This document shows, piece after piece, positions 1 to 6,342 of a stretch of 14,183 bases of DNA. Source of the DNA: Haloferacaceae archaeon PL-Br10_E2g29 (GTDB lineage Archaea; Halobacteriota; Halobacteria; Halobacteriales; Haloferacaceae); NCBI GenBank assembly GCA_001563965.1, contig LKMS01000022.1, forward strand, positions 1 through 14,183, read 5' to 3'. A model generated the notes under the pieces. The model searched no databases and was not told the DNA's origin. It worked only from the letters and a program-made list of their open reading frames with translations. The translations under genes and the position numbers were made by a program. The stretch's first letter is position 1. Each line of letters opens with the position of its first letter.

Positions 1-473
1 AAGCCGCGGATGGCCGACTCCGCGGGAACGAACTCGGTCCACGGGACGGTCGGCTCATCGTCGGGAATCTCCACTTCGACGAGTTCGATCGGCAGGCCGT
101 CGGGATCAAAAAACGGGAGGACGGTTTCACCGAATCGCTCGATGCGGTCGGCGTAGTCGACGCCGTACTCGTCGAACCGCGCTTCCCAGTAGTCGAGGCT
201 GCCCTCGGGCACGCGAAACGCGGTTCGCGAGACTTGGCCGGTGCCGACTTTTCCTTGGCGCATATTTTCCCAGGGGAAGAACGTCATGCTCGTGCCGGGC
301 GTGCCCTCGGCGTCGGCGAAAAAGAAGTGATACGTCGATGGGTCGTCCTGATTGATCGACCGCTTGACGAGTCGCAGGCCGAGCGTTTCGACCCAGAAAT
401 CCATGTTCTGCTGGGGGTCGCCAGCGATGCAGGTGACGTGGTGAATGCCGGGCGTTGGTGGTGTGTCAGTCAT
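1..473 (-). CDS. VOC-family ring-cleaving dioxygenase-like protein (N-terminal part, cut by window edge)
   Basis: About 157 residues are present; the C-terminal half lies beyond the window start. It begins with ATG at 473, in a typical IHHVT opening whose second His (H12) is the expected metal ligand of vicinal-oxygen-chelate enzymes. It continues with a DPQQNMDFW segment, LGLRLVKRSIN, then YHFFFADAEGTPGTSMTFFPW, which I recognise from the PcpA/MhqO-like group of VOC dioxygenases. A second beta-alpha module starts near residue 77 (TGQVSRTAFRVPEGSLDYW) and includes FFDPDGLPIELVE. Characterised relatives open aromatic rings such as hydroquinones, using Fe(II). The other His/Glu ligands would be in the missing half, so activity cannot be confirmed and the substrate is unknown. 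It is transcribed divergently from the acetyltransferase gene, probably from the AT-rich box just upstream of its ATG. Confidence 0.85.
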   Translation of the reverse strand, partial: MTDTPPTPGIHHVTCIAGDPQQNMDFWVETLGLRLVKRSINQDDPSTYHFFFADAEGTPGTSMTFFPWENMRQGKVGTGQVSRTAFRVPEGSLDYWEARFDEYGVDYADRIERFGETVLPFFDPDGLPIELVEVEIPDDEPTVPWTEFVPAESAIRG

Positions 474-495
474 TAGTGACTCAACGGGCCGACGC

Positions 496-504
496 TACTT
501 TACT
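496..504 (-). promoter_or_regulatory. TATA-like box of the VOC gene
   Basis: On the minus strand this reads AGTAAAGTA, an AT-rich island 23-31 bases upstream of the ATG at 473. That spacing fits an archaeal TATA box driving a leaderless mRNA. Assigned from position and composition only. Confidence 0.45.
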
Positions 505-583
505 GTCTGCTAACCCGGACGTTACCAGTCGGGGGGTTTCGCGCCACAACAGCGCTCTTGTGTGTCGGGTGTTGAACGAATGT

Positions 584-1330
584 ATGGAGTTCGTCGTTCT
601 CGGCTGGCCCGACGACGAGCCACGGCTCAGACTCGACTACCGGCGGTTTGCCTACGCCGGCAAGTTCGTGACCGGTCGGCTGGGAATCGCCGTTGTCCGA
701 AACCCCGCTGGCGACGACGCCGACTGTGTTGGTGTCGTCGCCAATCACACCGCCAACGCTGCGGTCAACTCACCGCCCACCCCCGCCAGCCACGAACGTT
801 CGTCCGCGTCGCTTTCGGCGTTACCCGACGGCCTCACCGAGGCCGACTTCGCCGACGACATCCTCGCGGCCGTCGGCTTCAACGCCGACCGAACCGAGCG
901 CGAGACGCTCTGGCTCCGATACCTCACCGTCCGGCGCGACTGCCGGGGGTCGGGCCACGAACTCGGCCCGCGACTCGCCGCGTTCATCACGTCGCGAGCG
1001 GCCGACCAGGGCTACCGTTGTGCGCGCATCGCCGTCAACAACGTGTTTTCGTACCGCGCGCTCTACAAGGCGGGATTCGCCTACACCGGCCGCCAGACCG
1101 GCGTGGCCGAACTCGTCCTCGAACGGCCAACGACCCACCTGGCGGCCGTGTCGTCGTCGCGGTACCGACGTGGGGTGTCGATATTCGCCGAGCGCGACGA
1201 GTTGTCGACTGCCGAACGGGCGTATCTCGATTCCGCTCGCGTGGCCGACCCGCCGGCGGTGTGTGTAGCGGTCGATTGCGACAACGCTGACTGGTCACGC
1301 GAAAACACCGGCGAGTCGTCGACGGAGTGA
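584..1330 (+). CDS. GNAT-family N-acetyltransferase
   Basis: This encodes 248 residues from ATG 584. The open frame extends upstream to 455, but the MEFVVLGWPDDEPRLRLDYR opening resembles N-termini I recall from haloarchaeal GNAT proteins, and the extra upstream part overlaps the neighbouring gene. The acetyl-CoA site is visible: a beta strand LRYLTV at 111-116, then the pyrophosphate loop R118-D-C-R-G-S-G124 and a helix. ARIAVNN at 147-153 and FSYRALYKAGFAYTG at 155-169 match motif B. Residues 52-105 form a variable insertion, and about 65 residues after 182 extend past the core fold and end in an acidic tail. It would transfer acetyl from acetyl-CoA to an amine, but the acceptor is unknown. 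It lies 59 bases ahead of fen in the same direction. I see no clear promoter for it in the divergent gap 474-583. Confidence 0.8.
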   Translation: MEFVVLGWPDDEPRLRLDYRRFAYAGKFVTGRLGIAVVRNPAGDDADCVGVVANHTANAAVNSPPTPASHERSSASLSALPDGLTEADFADDILAAVGFNADRTERETLWLRYLTVRRDCRGSGHELGPRLAAFITSRAADQGYRCARIAVNNVFSYRALYKAGFAYTGRQTGVAELVLERPTTHLAAVSSSRYRRGVSIFAERDELSTAERAYLDSARVADPPAVCVAVDCDNADWSRENTGESSTE

Positions 1331-1359
1331 CCGACTCGCCGCCGCGGCCAACGCGTGGG

Positions 1360-1367
1360 TTTCAAAC
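1360..1367 (+). promoter_or_regulatory. TATA-like box of fen
   Basis: TTTCAAAC lies 23-30 bases upstream of the fen ATG at 1390, inside a GC-rich gap. The spacing suits a leaderless haloarchaeal transcript and suggests fen can be transcribed separately from the acetyltransferase gene. Confidence 0.5.
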
Positions 1368-1389
1368 CCGCCGCCCTCGTTCGACCCGT

Positions 1390-2370
1390 ATGGGAAATGC
1401 GGATCTTCGCTCGCTGGCGGCACTCTCGGAGTGCCCGTTCGAGAACATCGAAGGGAGCACCGTCGCCGTCGACGCACACAACTGGCTCTACCGCTATCTG
1501 ACGACGACGGTCAAATGGACCGACGACGCGGTGTACACCACGGCTGACGGCACCGAAGTCGCCAACCTCGTCGGCGTGATTCAGGGGCTTCCGAAGTTCT
1601 TCGAACACGGGTTGACCCCGATTTTCGTTTTCGATGGCGGCGTCACCGAACTCAAAGACGACGAGGTGGAAAAACGCCGCGAGCAACGCAAAAAGGCCGA
1701 AAAACGGTTGGAAGAAGCCGAGAACGCGGGCAACGCGCTCGAAGCCGCTCGGCTTTCGGCGCGAACCGTTCGACTCACCGAGACGATCCAGGAGACGACG
1801 CGCGAACTGCTCGACCTGCTTGATGTTCCGTACATCGACGCTCCTGCCGAGGGCGAAGCCCAGGCGTCCTACATGAACCGGGTTGGCGACGTCGATTTCG
1901 TCGGCAGCGAGGACTACGATACGCTGTTGTTCGGCGCGCCGCGAACCCTGCGGGGACTGACGAGCAAGGGCCACCCCGAACTGATGGAGTTGGAGCCCAC
2001 GTTGACAACCCACGACCTCACTTACGAGCAACTGGTCGACGTGGCGTTGCTCTGTGGCACGGATTTCAACGAGGGCATCCGCGGCATCGGCCCGAAAACC
2101 GGTGTCAAACTAATCAAAAAACACGGCGACCTCTTCGGCGTGCTCGAAGCCCGCGATGAACACATCCCGTTTGCCGACCGGATTCGCGAGCTGTTTTTCA
2201 ATCCGCCGGTGACCACGGAGTACACCGTTGGCGGCTCGATCACCCCCGACCTTGTGGCCGCCCGCGCGTACGTAATCGAGGAGTGGGAGGTCGACGAGAG
2301 TGAGGTCGACCGCGGCTTCGAGCGAATCGAGCAGTCCGTCGTCCAGACCGGGCTCGATCGCTGGAGCTAA
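1390..2370 (+). CDS. fen: Flap endonuclease 1 (FEN1)
   Basis: This structure-specific 5' nuclease removes flaps during Okazaki fragment maturation and base excision repair. It is 326 residues long, the usual archaeal size. I chose ATG 1390 over the longer frame from 1327 because FEN1 needs Met-Gly at its N-terminus and the TATA-like box fits this start. The metal-binding acidic residues are all present: D28 (VAVDAHNWLYR), D82 (FVFDGG), E154 and E156 (PAEGEAQA), D175 and D177 (GSEDYDTL) and D225 (LCGTDFNEG). A helix-two-turn-helix DNA-binding segment follows (GIRGIGPKTGVKLIKKHG, about 229-246). Residues 90-140 form the charged helical arch. The C-terminus QTGLDRWS (319-326) is a PCNA-interacting peptide, which ties the enzyme to the sliding clamp. 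An intact, ordinary housekeeping gene. Confidence 0.97.
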   Translation: MGNADLRSLAALSECPFENIEGSTVAVDAHNWLYRYLTTTVKWTDDAVYTTADGTEVANLVGVIQGLPKFFEHGLTPIFVFDGGVTELKDDEVEKRREQRKKAEKRLEEAENAGNALEAARLSARTVRLTETIQETTRELLDLLDVPYIDAPAEGEAQASYMNRVGDVDFVGSEDYDTLLFGAPRTLRGLTSKGHPELMELEPTLTTHDLTYEQLVDVALLCGTDFNEGIRGIGPKTGVKLIKKHGDLFGVLEARDEHIPFADRIRELFFNPPVTTEYTVGGSITPDLVAARAYVIEEWEVDESEVDRGFERIEQSVVQTGLDRWS

Positions 2371-2416
2371 TCGGGAATCTGTGTCGACGCCGACTGGCTT
2401 TTCGAGCGTGATCGGC

Positions 2417-2444
2417 GTTGGCCGCGGCATCGGTTGGCCGTGGC
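2417..2444 (+). repeat. Imperfect tandem direct repeat upstream of cdc48
   Basis: GTTGGCCGCGGC (2417-2428) recurs as GTTGGCCGTGGC (2433-2444) with a 16-base period. Both copies are preceded by ATCGG (2411-2415 and 2429-2433). It lies in the 140-base fen-cdc48 gap, upstream of the cdc48 TATA-like box. It could be a regulator-binding site or chance in GC-rich DNA. Confidence 0.35.
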
Positions 2445-2471
2445 GTCACCACCGCCGGCTGCGGTCACCAC
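2445..2471 (+). repeat. Second direct repeat pair (GTCACCAC) before the cdc48 promoter
   Basis: GTCACCAC occurs at 2445-2452 and again at 2464-2471, a 19-base period. The second copy ends about 10 bases before the putative TATA box at 2482. The position suits an operator or activator site, but the repeat is short and its function is inferred. Confidence 0.3.
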
Positions 2472-2481
2472 ACCCGAGACG

Positions 2482-2488
2482 ACTAAAC
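2482..2488 (+). promoter_or_regulatory. TATA-like box of cdc48
   Basis: ACTAAAC, the only AT-rich island nearby, is 23-29 bases upstream of ATG 2511. This is consistent with a leaderless transcript starting at or next to the ATG. Confidence 0.45.
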
Positions 2489-2510
2489 CGCCGGCGGCCG
2501 AACAGCGAGT

Positions 2511-4793
2511 ATGAGCGATGAGCCTGGGGTGACTCTCACCGTCCGGAGCGCCGAAAAGCGCGATGCGGGCCGGGGAATCGCCCGCCTTCCACAGCAAGCA
2601 ATGCGCGAACTCAGCGTGCTGAGCGGCGACACCGTCGTGATCGAGGGACGCGACACCACCGTCGCCAAAGTGTGGCCCGGCGGCCACTCGGTCGACTCCG
2701 GGTCGGTTCTCGTCGACGCCGATACCCGCACCAACGCGGGCGTCAAAGTCGGCGAACGCGTCCGGGTGACGAAGGAGTCGGTCGCCGACGCCCGCCGCGT
2801 TGGCCTGATCGCGCCCGACGAACTCGCGAGGGTGGATATCGACCACAGCACCGTTGAGGAGGCGGTCAAACGCGGCCTGCAGGATCGCCCCATCCGCGAG
2901 GGCGAGGGCGTTCGCATCGAGCGACTTGCGGGCAGCCGGTTCGTCGTCAGCGAGACCGACCCCGAGGGAACGGTTCGCGTTACCGATTCGACCCGGGTAA
3001 CCGTCCGGCCGATTACGGGCAGCAAGCCGACCGCCAGCGCGGGCGACGATGCTGGAAGTGGCGGCACTGTGAGCGGCCAGAGCCGTCGCGACCGCGCCAG
3101 CGACGATGCCGAGAGCGCCGCCGACCGGCTTCGCAAAACGGTCGAGCGCGCGACCGGAACCGACCGCGCCGACCGCGATGACCACCTCGAGCCGCCCGAA
3201 CGCCCCGAAACCGGCGTCACCTACGAGGACATCGGCGGGCTCGACGAGGAACTCGAACTCGTCCGCGAAATGATCGAACTGCCGCTTTCGGAGCCGGCGG
3301 TGTTCACCCGACTCGGCATCGAACCGCCAAAGGGCGTCTTGCTCCACGGCCCACCGGGAACGGGGAAAACGCTGATCGCCAAGGCTGTCGCCAACGAGGT
3401 CAACGCGACGTTCAAAACGATTTCGGGTCCCGAAATCATGTCGAAGTACAAAGGTGAGTCCGAAGAACGGCTGCGCGACACGTTCGAGGCGGCCGCCGAC
3501 AACGCGCCGGCAATCATCTTTTTCGACGAAATCGACTCGATTGCGGGCAAACGCGAGGACGGCGGCGACGTCGAAAACCGCGTGGTGGGGCAGTTGTTGT
3601 CGCTGATGGACGGCCTCGACGCCCGCGGCAACGTGATCGTTATCGGCGCGACAAACCGGGTCGACAGCCTCGATGCCGCGCTGCGTCGCGGCGGCCGGTT
3701 CGACCGCGAAATCGAGATCGGCGTGCCCGGAGAGGCCGGCCGCCGCGAAGTGCTCGACGTCCACACCCGGCGGATGCCGCTGGCCGACGGCGTCGACATC
3801 GACAAACTCGCGAGCAGAACCCACGGCTTCGTCGGCGCGGATCTCGAATCGCTCGCCAAAGAGGCGGCGATGACGGCGCTGCGACGAACCCGAAAGGCCG
3901 GCGAAAGCCTCCATTCCATCGCGGTCACCCGTGCGGATTTCGAGGCGGCGATGGCGGCGGTCGAACCGAGCGCCATGCGCGAGTATGTCGCCGAAAAACC
4001 GACGACCGGCTTTGAGGATGTCGGCGGACTCGAAACGGCAAAAGAAAAACTCGAACAGGCGGTGATGTGGCCGCTGCAGTACGGCCCGCTGTTCGATGCG
4101 GCCGACACGACGCCGCCGACTGGCGTGCTCCTGCACGGGCCGCCGGGCACCGGCAAAACACTGTTGGCGCGAGCGATTGCCGGCGAAAGCGAGGTCAACT
4201 TCATTCAGGTGCAAGGTCCCGAACTGCTCGACCGCTACGTCGGCGAGAGCGAGCGCGCCGTCCGCGACGTGTTCGAGCGCGCCCGGCAGTCGGCGCCGGC
4301 GATCATCTTTTTCGACGAAATCGACGCGATTGCGGGCGACCGCGACGGCCTCGGAAGCGACTCGGGCGTCGGCGACCGCGTGGTGAGTCAACTGTTGACC
4401 GAACTCGACCGGCTCAGCGACAATCCGAACATGGTCGTGCTCGCCGCGACCAACCGCCGCGACAGCCTTGACGACGCGTTGCTCCGGGCGGGTCGGCTCG
4501 AACGGCACATCGAGGTGCCAAAACCTGACGAGGACGCACGGCGGGCGATTCTCGCGGTGCACACGCGAAAAAAACCGCTCGCCGACGATATCGATCTTGA
4601 CGCGATCGCGGAGGCGACCGAGGGCTACTCGGGGGCCGAACTCACCTCGATTTGCCGGGAAGCCGCCCTGCTGGCGATCATGAACGTTGCCGACCAGCAC
4701 GAAGGACTTGCGGCCAACGACCACGCCGGTGACGTGGTGATCACGGCCGACCAGTTCGAAACCGCGTTGGCGTCGGTGGCGGCGAGTCGGTAG
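2511..4793 (+). CDS. cdc48: Cdc48/p97/VAT-type AAA+ ATPase
   Basis: A 760-residue two-ring unfoldase. Archaeal members form hexamers that thread proteins through a pore, often feeding the proteasome. Residues 5-170 are the Cdc48 N-domain (double-psi barrel plus a second lobe). A long Asp/Ser/Arg-rich linker covers about 171-232. D1 carries Walker A GPPGTGKT (280-287), Walker B IIFFDEID (335-342, E340) and arginine fingers in LRRGGRFDRE (391-400). D2 repeats this with GPPGTGKT (543-550), IIFFDEID (598-605, E603) and LLRAGRLER (657-665). Pore-loop aromatics are Y313 (KYKGES) and Y576 (RYVGES). All ATPase residues look intact, so both rings should be active. D2 has RAGR where many relatives have RPGR. 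Haloarchaea usually carry several Cdc48 paralogues, and I cannot say which one this is. It is probably transcribed from its own promoter, as the gap after fen is 140 bases. Confidence 0.95.
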   Translation: MSDEPGVTLTVRSAEKRDAGRGIARLPQQAMRELSVLSGDTVVIEGRDTTVAKVWPGGHSVDSGSVLVDADTRTNAGVKVGERVRVTKESVADARRVGLIAPDELARVDIDHSTVEEAVKRGLQDRPIREGEGVRIERLAGSRFVVSETDPEGTVRVTDSTRVTVRPITGSKPTASAGDDAGSGGTVSGQSRRDRASDDAESAADRLRKTVERATGTDRADRDDHLEPPERPETGVTYEDIGGLDEELELVREMIELPLSEPAVFTRLGIEPPKGVLLHGPPGTGKTLIAKAVANEVNATFKTISGPEIMSKYKGESEERLRDTFEAAADNAPAIIFFDEIDSIAGKREDGGDVENRVVGQLLSLMDGLDARGNVIVIGATNRVDSLDAALRRGGRFDREIEIGVPGEAGRREVLDVHTRRMPLADGVDIDKLASRTHGFVGADLESLAKEAAMTALRRTRKAGESLHSIAVTRADFEAAMAAVEPSAMREYVAEKPTTGFEDVGGLETAKEKLEQAVMWPLQYGPLFDAADTTPPTGVLLHGPPGTGKTLLARAIAGESEVNFIQVQGPELLDRYVGESERAVRDVFERARQSAPAIIFFDEIDAIAGDRDGLGSDSGVGDRVVSQLLTELDRLSDNPNMVVLAATNRRDSLDDALLRAGRLERHIEVPKPDEDARRAILAVHTRKKPLADDIDLDAIAEATEGYSGAELTSICREAALLAIMNVADQHEGLAANDHAGDVVITADQFETALASVAASR

Positions 4794-4930
4794 CGGATCA
4801 GTGGCGATGCGTCGGCCACCGGGTCGGGAGCGGTGGTTCCAGAGCGGCAGTTCGGGCGGCGTGTCGCAAGCGACGAACCGGTTCTCTCGCCACCGAAACG
4901 CGACCCCGGTGGCGTCGTCCGCGACCCAAT

Positions 4931-4939
4931 GATTCAAAC
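4931..4939 (+). promoter_or_regulatory. TATA-like box of the 133-residue hypothetical gene
   Basis: GATTCAAAC lies 24-32 bases before ATG 4963. A second GATTCAA copy occurs at 4951-4957, exactly 20 bases downstream and just ahead of the start codon. The rest of the 169-base gap after cdc48 shows nothing I recognise. Confidence 0.45.
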
Positions 4940-4962
4940 GGGTCGGTGTTGATTCAATCACT

Positions 4963-5364
4963 ATGAGTGATGAAGAACCTCTGACCGAGCAGCCACTCAC
5001 CGATGCCCGCGCCGAACAGCTCAAAACCGCTTGCCGAAGCGCGGTTGGCGACAGCTGCCGGTCGGTCACCTACTTCGATGCAACCAACTATATGCAGGTG
5101 TATCTTCGCGGCGACCTCGAACGGGACGCCGACCTCATGTCGTTTATCGGCCACGAATGGCACGACTACAAAACCACGACCGACGCGTACGCCGGCTCGG
5201 AGCTTGGCAAATACCGCTACTCGATTCGCGTCTTCGAAAACGGCTTTCTCGTCCGTGTCGGCGTCGACGACAGCGGCGTGTTCGTGACGACTGACGGCCT
5301 GAAACTCAAGGATTTCGACTCGCTGATCGCGACCATCTCCGAACTCCTCGAAAGCTGGGACTAG
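4963..5364 (+). CDS. Haloarchaeal hypothetical protein, 133 residues
   Basis: An acidic soluble protein with no signal peptide or membrane segment. After a short charged N-terminus it reads as a mixed alpha/beta domain: GDSCRSVTYFDATNYMQVYL (29-48), a central charged helix with HEW and HDY, then the strands YRYSIRVFENGFLVRVGVDD and GVFVTTDGL, and a C-terminal helix (LIATISELLESWD). The pattern of a small domain beginning GDxxRSVxxxD...YxxxYxR resembles uncharacterised haloarchaeal proteins I associate with the DUF7522 name, but I hold that label only loosely. No catalytic motif is visible and I assign no function. ATG 4963 is supported by the AT-rich box 24-32 bases upstream. The rhomboid gene follows in the same direction after 41 bases. 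Confidence 0.8.
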   Translation: MSDEEPLTEQPLTDARAEQLKTACRSAVGDSCRSVTYFDATNYMQVYLRGDLERDADLMSFIGHEWHDYKTTTDAYAGSELGKYRYSIRVFENGFLVRVGVDDSGVFVTTDGLKLKDFDSLIATISELLESWD

Positions 5365-5374
5365 CCAACAGAAG

Positions 5375-5383
5375 CGGTAAACC
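5375..5383 (+). promoter_or_regulatory. Weak TATA-like box before the rhomboid gene
   Basis: CGGTAAACC is 23-31 bases upstream of the GTG start at 5406. The spacing is right, but the box is short and GC-flanked. Read-through from the upstream small gene, 41 bases away, is equally possible. Confidence 0.3.
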
Positions 5384-5405
5384 CCTTCATCCCCCACACT
5401 GCGTC

Positions 5406-6296
5406 GTGGACACCCGTCTCCGTGAGATCCTGTTGGTGCCGCTAACGGCCGTTCGCTGGTGGCGACGCATGACGACCGCGCCGGCGGCCGAACGGTGGCT
5501 GGTGCTGGTCGGCCTGCCCGTCGTGTTGACGCTGAGTTGGCTGTCGGGTCTCGGCGGCTCGCTGGCGTTTCGCCTCGGTGCGGAGTCGTTGTGGGCGAGC
5601 GAACGAACGGTGGTCACGGCGTTTACGGCCAACTATGCACACCTCCACGGCCGACACCTGTTCGACAATCTGCTCAATTTCTGGGTGACGCTGTTCGCCA
5701 TCTACCCGCTCGTCGCCATCGCTGGGTGGGGATCGCAGTTTCGGCGTTCGTTGCTCGTCTACCTTTTTGCCGTTCCGTTCGTCATCGCCGGCGTCTCGCT
5801 TGCCGTGCTCGAAACGAATCCGTGGCAGGTTGCGGTCGGCTTTTCGGGCATTGTCGCCGCCCTGTTGGGCTTTCTCCCGGTCGTCGGGGCGACCGCCGCT
5901 TGCGCCGAGACCGATGGGGCGGTCAGCCCTGCGTGGGCGATCGTCCCGTTTTTTGCGTCGCTGGGGCTCGTGTTTTCCGGTTCGTCGACAGCAACCGCAT
6001 CGCCCGGCGGACTGGTCGGCGCTGGCTGGCTCACCGGCGCGGTCGTCGCCGGCGGACTCTGCTGGTGGGCCGACCGGCCACTGCATCTCCGACCGCGTTT
6101 CTCCCGGCTGTCCGATGACCACCGGTTGGCGTTTCTCATCGGCATGACCGTCTTCGTCTTCGGCGTTTTCGGCGCGTTCGTTTTCGTTGGCTCCACGACG
6201 AACGTCTGGGGGCATCTCGCGGGCTACGTTGCGGGCTTCGTCTTCCCGTATTGTGTTTTTGTCGTGTTTCCCGCACTCGCGACGCGCCTTCGGTAG
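5406..6296 (+). CDS. Rhomboid-family intramembrane serine protease
   Basis: A 296-residue polytopic membrane protein starting at GTG 5406. It has about seven hydrophobic segments: roughly 31-50, 90-107, 115-135, 141-165, 177-190, 203-221 and 241-262, with a further one at 271-292. The rhomboid signature is visible: HLHGRHLFDNLLNFW (79-93) contains H84-x3-N88, equivalent to the oxyanion-side HxxxN of GlpG. GFSG (145-148) supplies nucleophile S147, and WGHLAGYVAGF (268-278) supplies catalytic H270 on a late helix with the usual small-residue packing. It should cleave transmembrane segments of client proteins; the clients are unknown. A basic N-terminus (RRWWRR-like, 15-22) probably stays cytoplasmic. 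It converges on the amidohydrolase gene with a 46-base gap. Fold and active-site residues are fairly secure; activity is inferred. Confidence 0.88.
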   Translation: MDTRLREILLVPLTAVRWWRRMTTAPAAERWLVLVGLPVVLTLSWLSGLGGSLAFRLGAESLWASERTVVTAFTANYAHLHGRHLFDNLLNFWVTLFAIYPLVAIAGWGSQFRRSLLVYLFAVPFVIAGVSLAVLETNPWQVAVGFSGIVAALLGFLPVVGATAACAETDGAVSPAWAIVPFFASLGLVFSGSSTATASPGGLVGAGWLTGAVVAGGLCWWADRPLHLRPRFSRLSDDHRLAFLIGMTVFVFGVFGAFVFVGSTTNVWGHLAGYVAGFVFPYCVFVVFPALATRLR

Positions 6297-6342
6297 GTGA
6301 TCGCGTTCGATCGCAGTCGACAGCGTTCGTCCTGGATTCTCG

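Noticed and set aside
455..583. Upstream extension of the acetyltransferase frame to 455.
   Set aside because: It overlaps the start of the divergent VOC gene and adds residues without family resemblance; ATG 584 is the better start.
1081..2031. A 316-residue minus-strand frame opposite fen and the acetyltransferase gene.
   Set aside because: It overlaps two well-supported plus-strand genes and has no recognisable domain; a codon-bias shadow.
2367..5069. A 900-codon open frame on the minus strand opposite cdc48.
   Set aside because: It is antisense to an unmistakable cdc48 gene with both Walker motifs. Such long antisense frames are common in GC-rich haloarchaeal DNA with strong codon bias, and the translation shows no family motif and a very repetitive Asp/Arg/Val composition.
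6299..6312. Short hairpin GATCG-CGTT-CGATC after the rhomboid stop.
   Set aside because: A 5-bp stem is too short to call a terminator in such GC-rich DNA, and no T-tract follows.
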